The notes under the pieces: model-generated
The model's input: only the letters and a program-made list of their open reading frames with translations
Databases searched by the model: none
What the model was told of the DNA's origin: nothing
Shown here: positions 33,706 to 46,186 of the stretch, piece by piece
How positions within the stretch are numbered: position 1 is the first letter of the stretch
Layout: each line of letters starts with the position of its first letter
Position numbers and translations under genes: made by a program
Assembly: GCA_964371405.1 (NCBI GenBank)
Contig: CAYJLV010000002.1
Span: forward strand, 151,213-215,212
Source of the DNA: JAMHWF01 sp964371405
Lineage (GTDB): Bacteria; Pseudomonadota; Gammaproteobacteria; Burkholderiales; Burkholderiaceae_C
DNA length: 64,000 nucleotides
Direction of reading: 5' to 3'

Positions 33706-35882
33706 AGCCGGCCGAACGGCGCGAACTCGCCGTCGCTGCGCTGCCGGGCTTGGCGCTGGCCGTCTTCGCGCTGGCGCTCGGCTTGGGCTTCGCGGCGACG
33801 CTGGTGCCCGCCGAGCGCGCCGCGCTGGCGGCGATGCTCGAGCCGCGCGCCGCGCTGCTGCTGCTGGGATGGGTGGTGTTGTCGCTGGCGCTGGGCGCGC
33901 TGGCGCGGCGCGCGTGGCGGCGCTGGATCGCGGCACCGGCGCGGCTGGCCGAGCACGCCGGCGTGCTGCTGCTCGCCGCCGACGCCGGGCGCTCGATCGA
34001 GGCCGGCGGCGCTGCCCCGATCCGCGCGCTGGCGCAGATCATCAACGACTTCGCGAGCCAGCGCGACGCGCTGCGCGCCGACATCGACGCGCGCGTGCGC
34101 GAGGCCAGCCGCGACGTCGAGCAGGAGCGCAACCGCCTCGCCGCACTGATGGCCGAGCTGACGCAGAGCGTCGTCGTCTGCAACCTCGATGGCCGCATCC
34201 TGCTCTACAACCAGCGCGCGCGGCTGCAGTTCCGCGCGCTGTCGGAGGCGCCGACGCTCGCCGGCGGCGCCGAGCTGGTCGGGCTCGGCCGCTCGATCTA
34301 TGCCGTGTTCGACCGCCAGCTCGTCGCGCACGCGCTCGAGAGCGTGCAGCAGCGGCTGCAGCGCGGCGCGGCGCACCCGTCGGCGCAGTTCGTCACGGCG
34401 ACGCGCGCCGGCCAGCTGCTGCGCGTGCAGATGACGCCGGTGCGCGCCGGTGCGGCCGAGGCGGGCGCTGCGGGCGAGGCGCCGCTCGGCGGTTTCGTGC
34501 TGATGCTCGACAACATCACGCGCGACTTCGCCGACGAGTCGGCGCGCGATCGGCTGCTGCTGTTGCTCACGGAAAGCAGCCGCGCTTCGCTCGGCAACCT
34601 GCTGGCTGCCGTCGAGATGCTCGACCTGCCCGACGTCGACGCGGCGGCGCGTGAACGCTTTCATGGCGTGATCCGCGACGAGGTGCGCGCGATGAGTGCG
34701 CGCATCCGCGAGCTGGCCGATCACACGGCGCACACGATGAAGACGCGCTGGCCGCTCGAAGACATGCTCGGCGCCGACCTCGTCGCCGCGGCGCGGCGGC
34801 GCATCGAGACGCTCTACGGCTGCCGCACCGCGGCGGGCGAAGTCGACACTGCGCTCTGGCTCGAGGTCGACAGCTGGTCGCTGCTGCAGGTGCTGGTGGG
34901 GCTGGCGGGCCGGCTGGTGCGCGAGTACGAGGTGCGCGTCGTCGAGTTGCGGCTCGCGCGCGCCGGCGAGCGCGCGCAGCTCGACCTGGTGTGGACCGGC
35001 CAGGCGATGAGCACCGAAACCGTGATCGGCTGGGAGACCGATGCGATCGAAGTCGGCGGCGAGCGCATCGCGCTGACTGTGCGCGACGTGGTGGAGCGCC
35101 ACGACGGCGCGTTCTGGTTCGAGCGCGAGCGCGTGCGTCATGCCGCCTTCTTCCGTTTCCTGCTGCCGCTGGCGCGCGAGGGCGGGGCGCTCGAGGCGGC
35201 GCAGTTCGTGCGCAGCGACAGCCGCCCCGAGTTCTACGACTTCGACCTGTTCGGCGCTTCGGAGCCGGCGCGCGAATGGGCCGAGCGCACGCTGGTCGAG
35301 CTGACCTACACCGTGTTCGACACCGAGACGACGGGGTTGAACCCGTCGGAGGGCGACGAGATCCTGCAGATCGGCGCAACGCGCATCGTCGCCGGCAAGC
35401 TGCGCCGCCACGAGTGCTTCGAGCAGCTCGTCGATCCGCAGCGCGGCATCCCGGCTGCGGGCATCCCGATCCACGGCATCGAGCCGGCGATGGTCGCGGG
35501 CCAGCCGACCATCGACGCCGTGCTGCCGGCGTTCCACGCCTTCGCGCGCGACACCGTGCTGGTCGCGCACAACGCGGCGTTCGACATGCGCTTCCTGCAG
35601 TTGAAGCAGGCGCGCACCGGTGTGGCCTTCGAGCAGCCGGTGCTCGACACGCTGCTGCTGTCGGCCGTGGTCCACCCGCAGCAGGCGTCGCACCGGCTGG
35701 AGGAGATCGCCGAGCGGCTCGGCGTCACGGTAATCGGCCGCCACACCGCGCTCGGTGACGCCATCGTGACGGCCGAGATCTTCCTCAAGCTCGTGCCGCT
35801 GCTGGCGGCGCAGGGCATCGTCACGCTCGGCCAGGCGCGCGAGGCGGCGCAGCAGACCTACTACGCCCGGGTAGGCTACTGA
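33702..35882 (+). CDS. Membrane PAS/kinase-like protein fused to a DEDDh 3'-5' exonuclease
   Basis: A 726-residue fusion. Two N-terminal helices (about 13-33 and 48-68), a HAMP-like stretch and coiled segment, a PAS domain (MAELTQSVVVCNLDGRILL, about 148), then a kinase-like core: the DHp-like helix reads LTESSRASLGNLLAAVEML with no acceptor His, and the ATPase-like part ends VVERHDGAFWFERE and FFRFLLPLA without a clear N-box. From about 540 comes a complete DnaQ/epsilon-type exonuclease: VFDTETTGLNPSEGDEI (ExoI), VAHNAAFDMRFL (ExoII) and RHTALGDAIVTAEIF (ExoIII). Similar proteins sit beside actP/DUF294 genes in Pseudomonas and others, function unknown. The 4-base overlap with the receiver gene suggests that receiver may address it. 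Confidence 0.82.
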   Translation: MKPAERRELAVAALPGLALAVFALALGLGFAATLVPAERAALAAMLEPRAALLLLGWVVLSLALGALARRAWRRWIAAPARLAEHAGVLLLAADAGRSIEAGGAAPIRALAQIINDFASQRDALRADIDARVREASRDVEQERNRLAALMAELTQSVVVCNLDGRILLYNQRARLQFRALSEAPTLAGGAELVGLGRSIYAVFDRQLVAHALESVQQRLQRGAAHPSAQFVTATRAGQLLRVQMTPVRAGAAEAGAAGEAPLGGFVLMLDNITRDFADESARDRLLLLLTESSRASLGNLLAAVEMLDLPDVDAAARERFHGVIRDEVRAMSARIRELADHTAHTMKTRWPLEDMLGADLVAAARRRIETLYGCRTAAGEVDTALWLEVDSWSLLQVLVGLAGRLVREYEVRVVELRLARAGERAQLDLVWTGQAMSTETVIGWETDAIEVGGERIALTVRDVVERHDGAFWFERERVRHAAFFRFLLPLAREGGALEAAQFVRSDSRPEFYDFDLFGASEPAREWAERTLVELTYTVFDTETTGLNPSEGDEILQIGATRIVAGKLRRHECFEQLVDPQRGIPAAGIPIHGIEPAMVAGQPTIDAVLPAFHAFARDTVLVAHNAAFDMRFLQLKQARTGVAFEQPVLDTLLLSAVVHPQQASHRLEEIAERLGVTVIGRHTALGDAIVTAEIFLKLVPLLAAQGIVTLGQAREAAQQTYYARVGY

Positions 35883-35886
35883 ACTC

Positions 35887-37626
35887 GTGAAGCGCAAGGA
35901 CGACGCCGACCGCCCCGGTTTCAACAGCCGCCTGTGGCGCCGCTTCGTCGCCATCGCACTGCCCTACTGGCGCGGCGACGAACGCGGGCGCGCCGGCGGC
36001 CTGCTCGCGCTGCTGGTGCTGCTGGTGCTCGGCCAGACCGGCTTTGCCGTGCTGTTCAACCACGAGACGGGCGAGTTCACGTCGGCGCTGGCGGCGCAGG
36101 ATGCCGACCGCTTCTGGGCCTCGATGCGCCGCTACACCGTGCTGCTCGCCGCGGCCGTGCCGGTCTATGCCTTCTACTACTATGTGCGCGACATCCTCGG
36201 GCTGCAGTGGCGGCGCTGGCTGACGCACAGCTTCCTCGCGCGCTACTTCGCGCGCCGCGCCTACTACCGCCTGAACGCCGTCGCCGGCATCGACAACCCC
36301 GATCAGCGCATCGCCGAGGACATCAACGCCTTCACGGCGCAGTCGCTGTACTTCTCGATGATCGTGCTGTCGGCGCTGATCCAGCTCGCGGCGTTCTCGG
36401 GCGTGCTGTGGTCGATCTCGCGCGGGCTGGTCGGGTTTCTCGTCGGCTATGCCTTCGTCGCCACCTTCTTCACCGCTTCCGTGTTCGGCCGGCGCCTGAT
36501 CGGGCTGAACTTCCGGCAGCTGCAGCGCGAAGCCGACTTCCGCTTCAACCTCGTGCGCGTGCGCGAGCACGCCGAGCCGATCGCCTTCCACAACGGCGAG
36601 GCGCGCGAAATGTCGGCGCTGCAGCGCGTGTTCGAGGCCGTCGTCGTGAACTGGCGGCAGGTGCTGCGCTGGCAGCTCGGGCTCAACACCTTCCAGTACG
36701 CGCACAGCTTCCTGACGACGGTGCTGCCCGTCGTCATCATCGCCAACGAAGTGCTCGCCGGCGAGCTGGAGGTCGGGCGCGCGATCCAGGCCACCGGCGC
36801 GTTCACCGCGATCCTCGGCGCGCTGACGGTGATCGTCGAGCACTTCGAGAACCTGAGCCGGTTCTCGGCCGGCGTGAACCGTCTGCATGCCTTCACGAGC
36901 GCGCTCGGCGACGAAGCCGGGCCGCCGGCCGATGCCGCGCACGACGGCGCCGGGCGCGTCCACACCGTGCCCGGCACGCTGCTCGCGCTCGACGCCCTGA
37001 CGGTGCTGACGCCCAACCGCGAACACCTGCTGGTGCGCGATCTCTCGCTGCAGGTGCCGCCGGGCGAGGGGCTGCTGATCGTGGGCCCGAGCGGCGCGGG
37101 CAAGAGTTCGCTGTTGCGCGTCGTCGCCGGCCTGTGGACGACGGGCAGCGGCCGCGTGCTGCGGCCGGCGGGCGCCGACATGCTGTTCCTGCCGCAGTAC
37201 CCGTACCTGCCGCTCGGCGATCTGCGCAGCCAGCTGCTCTATCCGAACACCGAGCGCGAGATCTCCGACGTCGAGCTGCAGCAGTGGCTGGCAGCCGTCA
37301 ACCTGCCGACGCTGGCCGGGCGCTTCGGCGGCCTGTCGGTGCAACGCGACTGGGGCAAGCTGCTGTCGGTCGGCGAGCAGCAGCGCCTCGCGTTCGCGCG
37401 TGCGCTGCTGGCCCGGCCGCGCTACCTGCTGCTCGACGAGGCGACCAGCGCGCTCGACGCCGCCAACGAGGAACGTCTCTACCGCCAGCTCGCCGGCCTG
37501 TCGATCACGCCGGTGAGCGTGAGCCACCATGCCGCGGTGCTGAAGTACCACCGGCAGGTGCTGGAACTGCCGGGGGACGGGAGCTGGGCGCTGCGGGCGG
37601 CCGAGGGGTATCGCTGGTTGGGCTGA
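35887..37626 (+). CDS. ABC transporter, fused permease/ATPase of the SbmA/YddA (ABC_membrane_2) type
   Basis: A 579-residue half-transporter with GTG start four bases after the exonuclease-fusion stop. The membrane part (about 1-330) has the SbmA/YddA/ABCD-type features NHETGEFTSALAAQDADRFW, YYYVRDILGLQWRRWLT and GIDNPDQRIAEDI. The ATPase has Walker A GPSGAGKSSLLR (about 400), signature LSVGEQQRLAFARA (VGEQ in place of SGGQ, normal for this family) and Walker B LLLDEATSALD. Substrates in the family include vitamins, peptides and acyl-CoA; here unknown. Possibly the last gene of the kinase operon. Confidence 0.85.
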   Translation: MKRKDDADRPGFNSRLWRRFVAIALPYWRGDERGRAGGLLALLVLLVLGQTGFAVLFNHETGEFTSALAAQDADRFWASMRRYTVLLAAAVPVYAFYYYVRDILGLQWRRWLTHSFLARYFARRAYYRLNAVAGIDNPDQRIAEDINAFTAQSLYFSMIVLSALIQLAAFSGVLWSISRGLVGFLVGYAFVATFFTASVFGRRLIGLNFRQLQREADFRFNLVRVREHAEPIAFHNGEAREMSALQRVFEAVVVNWRQVLRWQLGLNTFQYAHSFLTTVLPVVIIANEVLAGELEVGRAIQATGAFTAILGALTVIVEHFENLSRFSAGVNRLHAFTSALGDEAGPPADAAHDGAGRVHTVPGTLLALDALTVLTPNREHLLVRDLSLQVPPGEGLLIVGPSGAGKSSLLRVVAGLWTTGSGRVLRPAGADMLFLPQYPYLPLGDLRSQLLYPNTEREISDVELQQWLAAVNLPTLAGRFGGLSVQRDWGKLLSVGEQQRLAFARALLARPRYLLLDEATSALDAANEERLYRQLAGLSITPVSVSHHAAVLKYHRQVLELPGDGSWALRAAEGYRWLG

Positions 37627-37635
37627 TGCGCTGCG

Positions 37636-37755
37636 TCAGGTTGCAGCGAGCACGGCGGCGACCTCTGCCGTTGCCGTGGAGGCGATCAGCGCCGCGCCGG
37701 CGAGCAGCGCGGCGGTGGCGATCAGCAGGCTGGCGATGACGGGGCGGTTCGGCAT
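37636..37755 (-). CDS. Possible 39-residue hydrophobic small protein
   Basis: An ORF of 39 residues on the minus strand: MPNRPVIASLLIATAALLAG then a further hydrophobic run and EVAAVLAAT. It would be a single membrane helix or an exported peptide. No convincing ribosome site. In GC-rich DNA such Ala/Leu-rich ORFs arise by chance, so this is a weak call, listed because nothing else explains the 255-base gap 37627-37881 apart from the acnA terminator. Confidence 0.25.
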   Translation of the reverse strand: MPNRPVIASLLIATAALLAGAALIASTATAEVAAVLAAT

Positions 37756-37833
37756 GGCGTCATCGTCGGCGCGGCGTGTTTCAGTCCGACTTCCGCGCGT
37801 CGACGGCGTCGTTTCATTTGTTGCGCTCCAACG

Positions 37834-37859
37834 AAAAAGCCCCGGCCGGGGCCGGGGCT
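37834..37859 (-). terminator. Rho-independent terminator of acnA
   Basis: On the minus strand AGCCCCGGC-CCCG-GCCGGGGCT, a perfect 9-bp stem with a 4-base loop (37838-37859), followed by TTTTT-type tail (AAAAA at 37834-37838 on the plus strand). It lies 22 bases downstream of the acnA stop. Confidence 0.85.
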
Positions 37860-37881
37860 CGTTTCGCGGGGCGCAGCCGCC

Positions 37882-40611
<2,730 letters not shown>

Positions 40612-40695
40612 GGGGAAAACCTGATGGTTGCAGTGGGTCGCGACAGTGCAGCCCGTGATTGTGTCAGCACTGGCCGAAGCCGGGTTGACGCAGGT

Positions 40696-43600
40696 TCAGT
40701 CCGGTGCAAGCTCGGCTGCCAGCACCTCGATTTCCGCGTGCACCTGCGCCAGCGCTGCTTCGATGGCGGCCACGCCGGCCTCGACCGCTTCGGGCGGAGC
40801 CGTCGGCAGCGCCTGCAGCAGCGACTGGGCGTCGCTCTGCAGCGCCAGCGCGCCGATCGTTTCGGCCAGGCCCTTCAGGTCGTGGACACGGCGCCGCGCA
40901 TCGGCGGTGCGGCCCTCGGCCAGCGCGGCGCGCACGGCGGGGCCGAAGTCGAGCATCGTGTCGCGAAAGCCGCGCAGCATGCGCCGGTAGAACACCGGGT
41001 TGCCGAGGCAGTGCTGCAGGCCGCGCGCGCGGTCGATCGCAGCGGCGCCGGCGGGCGGGGCTGCGGGCGACCGGACCGACGGCGCGGGCGGGGACTGGGG
41101 GGGGGAGGGCGCAGGCTGAGGTCGAGGCGCGGGCGGCGTCGCGGCGACGCCGCGCGGCGCGATCCAGTGCGCCATCGTGCGCAGCAGCAGTTCGGTGTCG
41201 AGCGGCTTGCCGATCTGGGCGTTCATGCCGCACGCCAGCGCCTGCTCGCGGTCGGTGGCGAGCGCGCCCGCCGTCACGGCGATCACGGGCAGGCGTTGCC
41301 ACGCCGGGTTGCGGCGCAGCTCGCGTGTCGCGGCGTAGCCGTCCATCACGGGCATCTGGCAGTCCATCAGCACCCCGTCGAACGGACCGTCGTCGGCCAG
41401 CCGCTGCAGCGCCTCGCGCCCGTCCTGCGCGGTGACGACCTGCATGCCGGCGCCGCGCAGCACTTCGCCGGCCAGTTCGCGGTTGAGCGGGTGGTCCTCG
41501 ACGAGCAGGATGCGCGCGCCGGCGAGGCGGCGGCCGGGCGCGTCTGTATCGGCCTCGGCGTCGACCTGTGCCGCCTCGGGCGCGGCCGCCAGGCCGAGCT
41601 TGGCGGTGAACTGGAAGGTCGAGCCGCGGCCCGGCTCGCTGTCGACCCACAGCCGGCCGCCCATGCGTTCGACCAGGGCGCGGCTGATCGCCAGCCCCAG
41701 GCCGCTGCCGCCGTAGCGCCGCGTCGTTGAGCCGTCGGCCTGCTCGAAGGGCTGGAACAGGCGCTGCAGCTCGTCGCCGCTGAGGCCGACGCCGGTGTCG
41801 CTCAGGCGCACGTGCAGCCAGGCGGCGTCGGCGTCCCGGGCGGCATCGACCGAGAGCACGATGTGCCCGTGCTCGGTGAACTTGACGGCATTGCCGCCAA
41901 GGTGCGCGAACACCTGGCGCAACCGCGCCGCGTCGCCGGCGATGCGCTGCGGAAGCCCGGGCCCGAGGACGACTTCGACGGGCAGCCCCTTCGCGCCCGC
42001 GTGCGCCGCGAGGTCGGCCGCGATCTCCTGCAGCAGCGCCGGCAGGTCGAACTCGGCCTGCGCGAGCTCGAGCTGCCCGGCCTCGAGGCGCGCCACGTCG
42101 AGGACGTCGTTGAGCAGGTCCATCAGCGTGTGCGCCGCGGCGTGCGCCTTGGCGACCTGGTCGCGCGGGCGCCCGGCGAGGCCGCCGTCGAGCGCCAGCC
42201 GCGTCATGCCGAGGATGGCGTTCATCGGCGTGCGCAACTCGTGCGACATGTTGGCGAGAAAGCTCGTCTTGGTGCGGCTGGCCGATTCGGCGGCTTCGCG
42301 CGCCTGCTGCATCGCCGCCTCGGCCTGCTTGCGCAGAGTGACGTCGTGGATGACGGCGCAGAACTCGGCCTCGCCCTTGCCCTTCCATTCGAGCGCGATC
42401 ACGGCGACCTCGGCGTCGAAGCTGCCGCCGCCGACGCGGCAGAAGCGCCACTCCCACGTCTGCAGGCGCTCGGCCGAACGCTCATGCGTGCGCAGCAGTT
42501 CGAGCGCGCGCTCGCGGCTCGGCCGGCCGTCGGGCTGGATCTCGGGCGACAGATCGGGGAGCCACGGCACGCGCCCGAGCAGTTGCCGTTCGTCGTCGGC
42601 GCCGAACAGACGCAGCGCGGCCGGATTGCAGTGCGTGATGCCGCGGCGCGGGCGAAAGAACAAGTAGCCGTCGCTTGCGTGGGTGAACACGGCGCCGAGC
42701 AGCATCTCGGCGCCGAGCCGCTCGCGCTGCGCGCGCAGCGTGGCGTCGAGCAGTTGCAGCCGGCGCCAGCCGGCCCACAACAGCAGGCAGCCGGTCAGCC
42801 ACACCGCGCCGGCCGCCGCGCCGAAGCCGGCGAAGCTGCCGCCGGAGGCGTCGCGCACCACGATGGCGAGGTCGAAAGGCCAGTCGGCCAGCGTCGTTGT
42901 CGTGACAACGTGGCGCGCGCCGTCGAACTCGGCGATCTGCAGTTCACGCGCTCCGAGCGTGACCCGGGAAAGCTGCCAGCCGAGCACTTCGGGCACGCGA
43001 AGGTAGATCGCCTGCCAGTCGGGAGCGGGCGGCTCGCGCGCCGACGGCAGCCGCTTGTAGAGGTGGTCGCCGCGATTGGCGAGCACGACGACGCCGTTGC
43101 GATCGGTCAGGTAGACGAGCACGTCGTCGCGCGGCGGCAGCAGGCGATTCAGCGTCTCGGTGTCCTGCCGCACGGCGGCGACGCCGACCGTGCGGCCTTC
43201 GTGCTCGACGCGGTGCGCGAACACGATGCCGGGCGCGCCGCTGACGCGCCCGTTGACGAACTGCGCGCCGCTGCCGCGCGCCAGCGCGTCGGCGAAGTAG
43301 CGCCGGTCGCGCAGGCTGCCGACGAACGGCGTCGCCGGCTCGGCGCTTGCGGTGCGCGCCGCGCCGCCGGCCATGGCGACGGCGTTGCCGCGGGCGTCGA
43401 GCAGCATCGCCAACGGCACCTCGAAGTCGAGTGCGAGCCGGTTCAGCGCGGCAGTCATCGATGCCGTTGCCGGGTCGTGCAGCAGACTCTCGTGCAGCTG
43501 ACGGCGCCCGGCGTCGTCGTCGGGTGCGAGTTCGGGGAGCCGCGCCACGGCGAGATGGCGCTGCACCTCGGCCAGGTGCGCGATGTGGCGCGGCAGCGCG

Positions 43601-43809
43601 GCGAGTCGGCCGAAGGTCAGGTCGAGGCGCGCCTGCACCGCCTCGCTGCGCAGCGCAGCGGTCGCCAGCCCCTGCTCGCGTGCGGCGCTGCGGCGCTCGG
43701 CATGCAGGGCGAACACCAACGCGACGATGGCGAGCGTCCAGACTGCGAGGCCCCAGCGCAACGCCGGCAGCCGCGTGCGCGGCGGCGACTCGGCATCGGC
43801 GGGGCGCAT
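40696..43809 (-). CDS. Hybrid sensor histidine kinase with dCache-like sensor, PAS, receiver and HPt domains
   Basis: A 1,037-residue multi-domain kinase. Order: membrane helix (about 20-40), a large periplasmic sensor (about 45-330) of the double-Cache sort with DRRYFADALARGSGAQFVNG, second helix (about 320-345), a PAS domain (about 360-490), HisKA with the His in NMSHELRTPMNAIL (about 523), HATPase (VRLSDTGVGLSGDEL), a receiver domain with Asp in LMDCQMPVMDG (about 816), and a C-terminal HPt with VHDLKGLAETIG (about 977). Such phosphorelay kinases usually end in a separate response regulator, which is not adjacent. Signal unknown. It lies between serA and acnA with no obvious operon link. 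Confidence 0.88.
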   Translation of the reverse strand: MRPADAESPPRTRLPALRWGLAVWTLAIVALVFALHAERRSAAREQGLATAALRSEAVQARLDLTFGRLAALPRHIAHLAEVQRHLAVARLPELAPDDDAGRRQLHESLLHDPATASMTAALNRLALDFEVPLAMLLDARGNAVAMAGGAARTASAEPATPFVGSLRDRRYFADALARGSGAQFVNGRVSGAPGIVFAHRVEHEGRTVGVAAVRQDTETLNRLLPPRDDVLVYLTDRNGVVVLANRGDHLYKRLPSAREPPAPDWQAIYLRVPEVLGWQLSRVTLGARELQIAEFDGARHVVTTTTLADWPFDLAIVVRDASGGSFAGFGAAAGAVWLTGCLLLWAGWRRLQLLDATLRAQRERLGAEMLLGAVFTHASDGYLFFRPRRGITHCNPAALRLFGADDERQLLGRVPWLPDLSPEIQPDGRPSRERALELLRTHERSAERLQTWEWRFCRVGGGSFDAEVAVIALEWKGKGEAEFCAVIHDVTLRKQAEAAMQQAREAAESASRTKTSFLANMSHELRTPMNAILGMTRLALDGGLAGRPRDQVAKAHAAAHTLMDLLNDVLDVARLEAGQLELAQAEFDLPALLQEIAADLAAHAGAKGLPVEVVLGPGLPQRIAGDAARLRQVFAHLGGNAVKFTEHGHIVLSVDAARDADAAWLHVRLSDTGVGLSGDELQRLFQPFEQADGSTTRRYGGSGLGLAISRALVERMGGRLWVDSEPGRGSTFQFTAKLGLAAAPEAAQVDAEADTDAPGRRLAGARILLVEDHPLNRELAGEVLRGAGMQVVTAQDGREALQRLADDGPFDGVLMDCQMPVMDGYAATRELRRNPAWQRLPVIAVTAGALATDREQALACGMNAQIGKPLDTELLLRTMAHWIAPRGVAATPPAPRPQPAPSPPQSPPAPSVRSPAAPPAGAAAIDRARGLQHCLGNPVFYRRMLRGFRDTMLDFGPAVRAALAEGRTADARRRVHDLKGLAETIGALALQSDAQSLLQALPTAPPEAVEAGVAAIEAALAQVHAEIEVLAAELAPD

Positions 43810-43855
43810 CGCTTTCGCGCCGGCTGGGGTCTGCGTCGTGCGTACCGGGCCGCGC

Positions 43856-45040
43856 TCACCCGCTTTGCGGCAGGCAGCGCACGGCGAGCACGCCGTGAAT
43901 CGCGCGCAGGTCGGCGACGACGGCGGCGCCGACCGAGCTGTCGACGTCGACCAGCGTGTAGGCCGTGTCGCCGCGCGACTTGTTGACCATGTTGTGGATG
44001 TTGAGCCCGGCCTGCGCCAGCGCGGTCGAGATCTGGCCCAGCATGTTGGGCACGTTGGCGTTGGCGATTGCGATGCGCCACGGCGACTCGCGGTCCATCG
44101 CGACGGCGGGGAAGTTGACGGCGTGCGCGATGTGGCCTTGCTCGAGGTAGTCGCGCAGCTGGTCGACGACCATCACGGCGCAGTTCTCCTCGGCCTCGCG
44201 AGTCGATGCGCCCAGGTGCGGCAGCGCGACGACGCGCGGCTGGCCGAGCAGCGCCGCGCTCGGAAAGTCGCTGACGTACCAGCCGAGCCGGCCGGACTGC
44301 AGCGCAGCGGCGACCGCCGCTTCGTCGACCACGCCGTCGCGCGAGAAGTTCAGCAGCACGCCGCCGGGCCGCGCCAGGGCGAGCTTGCGCTCGTCGACGA
44401 GGTGGCGCGTCGCATCGATCAGCGGCACGTGCAGCGACACGAAGGCCGCGTTGCGCAGCACATCCTCGACGCTGGCCGCCTTCTTCACCTGCGACGGCAG
44501 GCTCCATGCCGCGTCGACGGTGATGTGCGGGTCGAAGCCGAGCACGTTCATGCCGAGCTTGATCGCGGCGTCGGCGACCAGGCAGCCGACCTTGCCCAGG
44601 CCGACGATGCCCAGCGTCTGGCCGGCCAGCTCGCTGCCGGCGAAGGCCTTCTTGCCGTCCTCGACGCTGCGGTCGAGGTCGGGGGCCGCGGCGTCGAGCG
44701 TCTCGACGAAGCGCAGCGCCGACGGCAGGTTGCGCGCGGCCATCAGCATGCCGGCCAGAACCAGCTCCTTGACGGCGTTGGCGTTGGCGCCCGGTGCGTT
44801 GAACACGGGCACGCCGCGCGCCGTCATCGCGTCGACCGGGATGTTGTTGGTGCCGGCGCCGGCGCGCGCGATCGCCAGCACGCTGGCCGGGATTTCGCGC
44901 CGGTGCAGGTCGGCCGAGCGCAGCAGGACGGCGTCGGGCGCGGCGATGTCGCTGCCGACGCTGTAGCGGTCGGCGGGCAGGCGCTGCAGCCCGCTGGCCG
45001 AGATCTGGTTGAGCACCAGGATGCCGAAGCGCTCAGCCAT
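43856..45040 (-). CDS. serA: D-3-phosphoglycerate dehydrogenase
   Basis: A 394-residue NAD-dependent dehydrogenase that starts serine synthesis from 3-phosphoglycerate. The NAD fold is GIVGLGKVGCLVADAA (about 145-160), catalytic Arg/Glu/His region includes LLNFSRDGVVDE and LPHLGASTREAEENC; a C-terminal ACT domain (PNMLGQISTALAQAGLNIHNM, about 320-390) gives likely serine feedback. The start overlaps the serC stop by eight bases (45033-45040), so serC and serA are cotranscribed and coupled. Confidence 0.93.
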   Translation of the reverse strand: MAERFGILVLNQISASGLQRLPADRYSVGSDIAAPDAVLLRSADLHRREIPASVLAIARAGAGTNNIPVDAMTARGVPVFNAPGANANAVKELVLAGMLMAARNLPSALRFVETLDAAAPDLDRSVEDGKKAFAGSELAGQTLGIVGLGKVGCLVADAAIKLGMNVLGFDPHITVDAAWSLPSQVKKAASVEDVLRNAAFVSLHVPLIDATRHLVDERKLALARPGGVLLNFSRDGVVDEAAVAAALQSGRLGWYVSDFPSAALLGQPRVVALPHLGASTREAEENCAVMVVDQLRDYLEQGHIAHAVNFPAVAMDRESPWRIAIANANVPNMLGQISTALAQAGLNIHNMVNKSRGDTAYTLVDVDSSVGAAVVADLRAIHGVLAVRCLPQSG

Positions 45041-46115
45041 GCTGGGCCTCGAATTCCTTCATGTAGGCGACGAGCGCGCGCACGCCATCGAGCGGCATGG
45101 CGTTGTAGATCGAGGCGCGCATGCCGCCGACCGAGCGGTGGCCCTTGAGCTGCACCATGCCGCGCGCCTGCGCACCTTTGAGGAAGGCGTCGTCGAGTGC
45201 GGCGTCTTTCAGCTTGAAGGGCACGTTCATCAGCGAGCGGTCCTCCCGGGCGACCGGGCTGGTGTAGAAGCTCGTCGCGTCGAGGTGGTCGTAGAGCAGC
45301 GCCGCCTTGGCGCGGTTGTGTTGCTCCATTGCGGCCAGCCCGCCCTGCGCCTTCAGCCATCGGAACACCAGGCCGGCGATGTAGATCGCGTAGGTCGGCG
45401 GCGTGTTGTACATCGAGTCGTTGTCGGCCTGCTGCTTGTAGTCGAAGGCCGATGGCGTGACCGGCAGCGCGTGGCCGATCAGGTCGTCGCGCACGATGAC
45501 GATGGTCAGCCCGGCGGGGCCGATGTTCTTCTGCGCGCCGCCGTAGATCAGGCCGTACTTCGAGACGTCGACCGGCCGCGACAGGATGTCGGAGGACATG
45601 TCGGCGACCAGCGGCACGCCGCCGGTGTCGGGCGTCCAGTGGTACTGCACGCCGCCGATCGTCTCGTTCGAGCAGATGTGGACGTAGGCCGCGTCCGGGT
45701 CGAGCTTCCAGGTCTCGCGCCTGGGGATTGCCGTGTAGTGCGATGCCTCGCCGCTGGCTGCGACGTTGACGCTGCCGTACTTGCGCGCCTCCTTGATCGA
45801 CTTCTTCGACCACTCGCCGGTATCGACGTAGTCGGCGCCGGCGCGTCCGCGCAGCAGGTTCATCGGCACGATGGCGTTCTCGCCGATCGCGCCGCCTTGC
45901 ATGAACAGCACCTTGTAGTTCGCCGGGACGGCCAGCAACTCGCGCAGCAGCGCCTCGGCCTCGGCGTGAATCGCGATGAACTCCTTGCCGCGGTGGCTCA
46001 TTTCCATCACCGACATGCCCGAGCCGTGCCAATCGAGCATTTCGTCGGCGGCCTGGCGCAGGACGGATTCGGGCAGCGCGGCGGGGCCGGCGCTGAAGTT
46101 GAAGACGCGTGTCAT
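45033..46115 (-). CDS. serC: 3-phosphoserine/phosphohydroxythreonine aminotransferase
   Basis: A 360-residue PLP enzyme, second step of serine synthesis and also used in pyridoxine synthesis. Start TRVFNFSAGPAALPESVLRQA is the family N-terminus; the PLP Lys is in YGGAQKNIGPAGLTI (about residue 195). ATG at 46115 has a CGGAG site; longer in-frame starts have no family sequence. In many Burkholderiales serC is followed by pheA and aroA; here it is followed by serA in an 8-base overlap. Confidence 0.95.
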   Translation of the reverse strand: MTRVFNFSAGPAALPESVLRQAADEMLDWHGSGMSVMEMSHRGKEFIAIHAEAEALLRELLAVPANYKVLFMQGGAIGENAIVPMNLLRGRAGADYVDTGEWSKKSIKEARKYGSVNVAASGEASHYTAIPRRETWKLDPDAAYVHICSNETIGGVQYHWTPDTGGVPLVADMSSDILSRPVDVSKYGLIYGGAQKNIGPAGLTIVIVRDDLIGHALPVTPSAFDYKQQADNDSMYNTPPTYAIYIAGLVFRWLKAQGGLAAMEQHNRAKAALLYDHLDATSFYTSPVAREDRSLMNVPFKLKDAALDDAFLKGAQARGMVQLKGHRSVGGMRASIYNAMPLDGVRALVAYMKEFEAQHG

Positions 46116-46186
46116 GGTTGCTCCGGGGCGCACGACGGGCGCCGCTGTGGCGCACAGCATACAAAAAGTGCGGACCCGCAAAGCCG

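Noticed and set aside
33702..35339. Calling the sensor part of the exonuclease fusion an active histidine kinase
   Set aside because: No phospho-acceptor His in the expected helix and no clear ATP-binding N-box.
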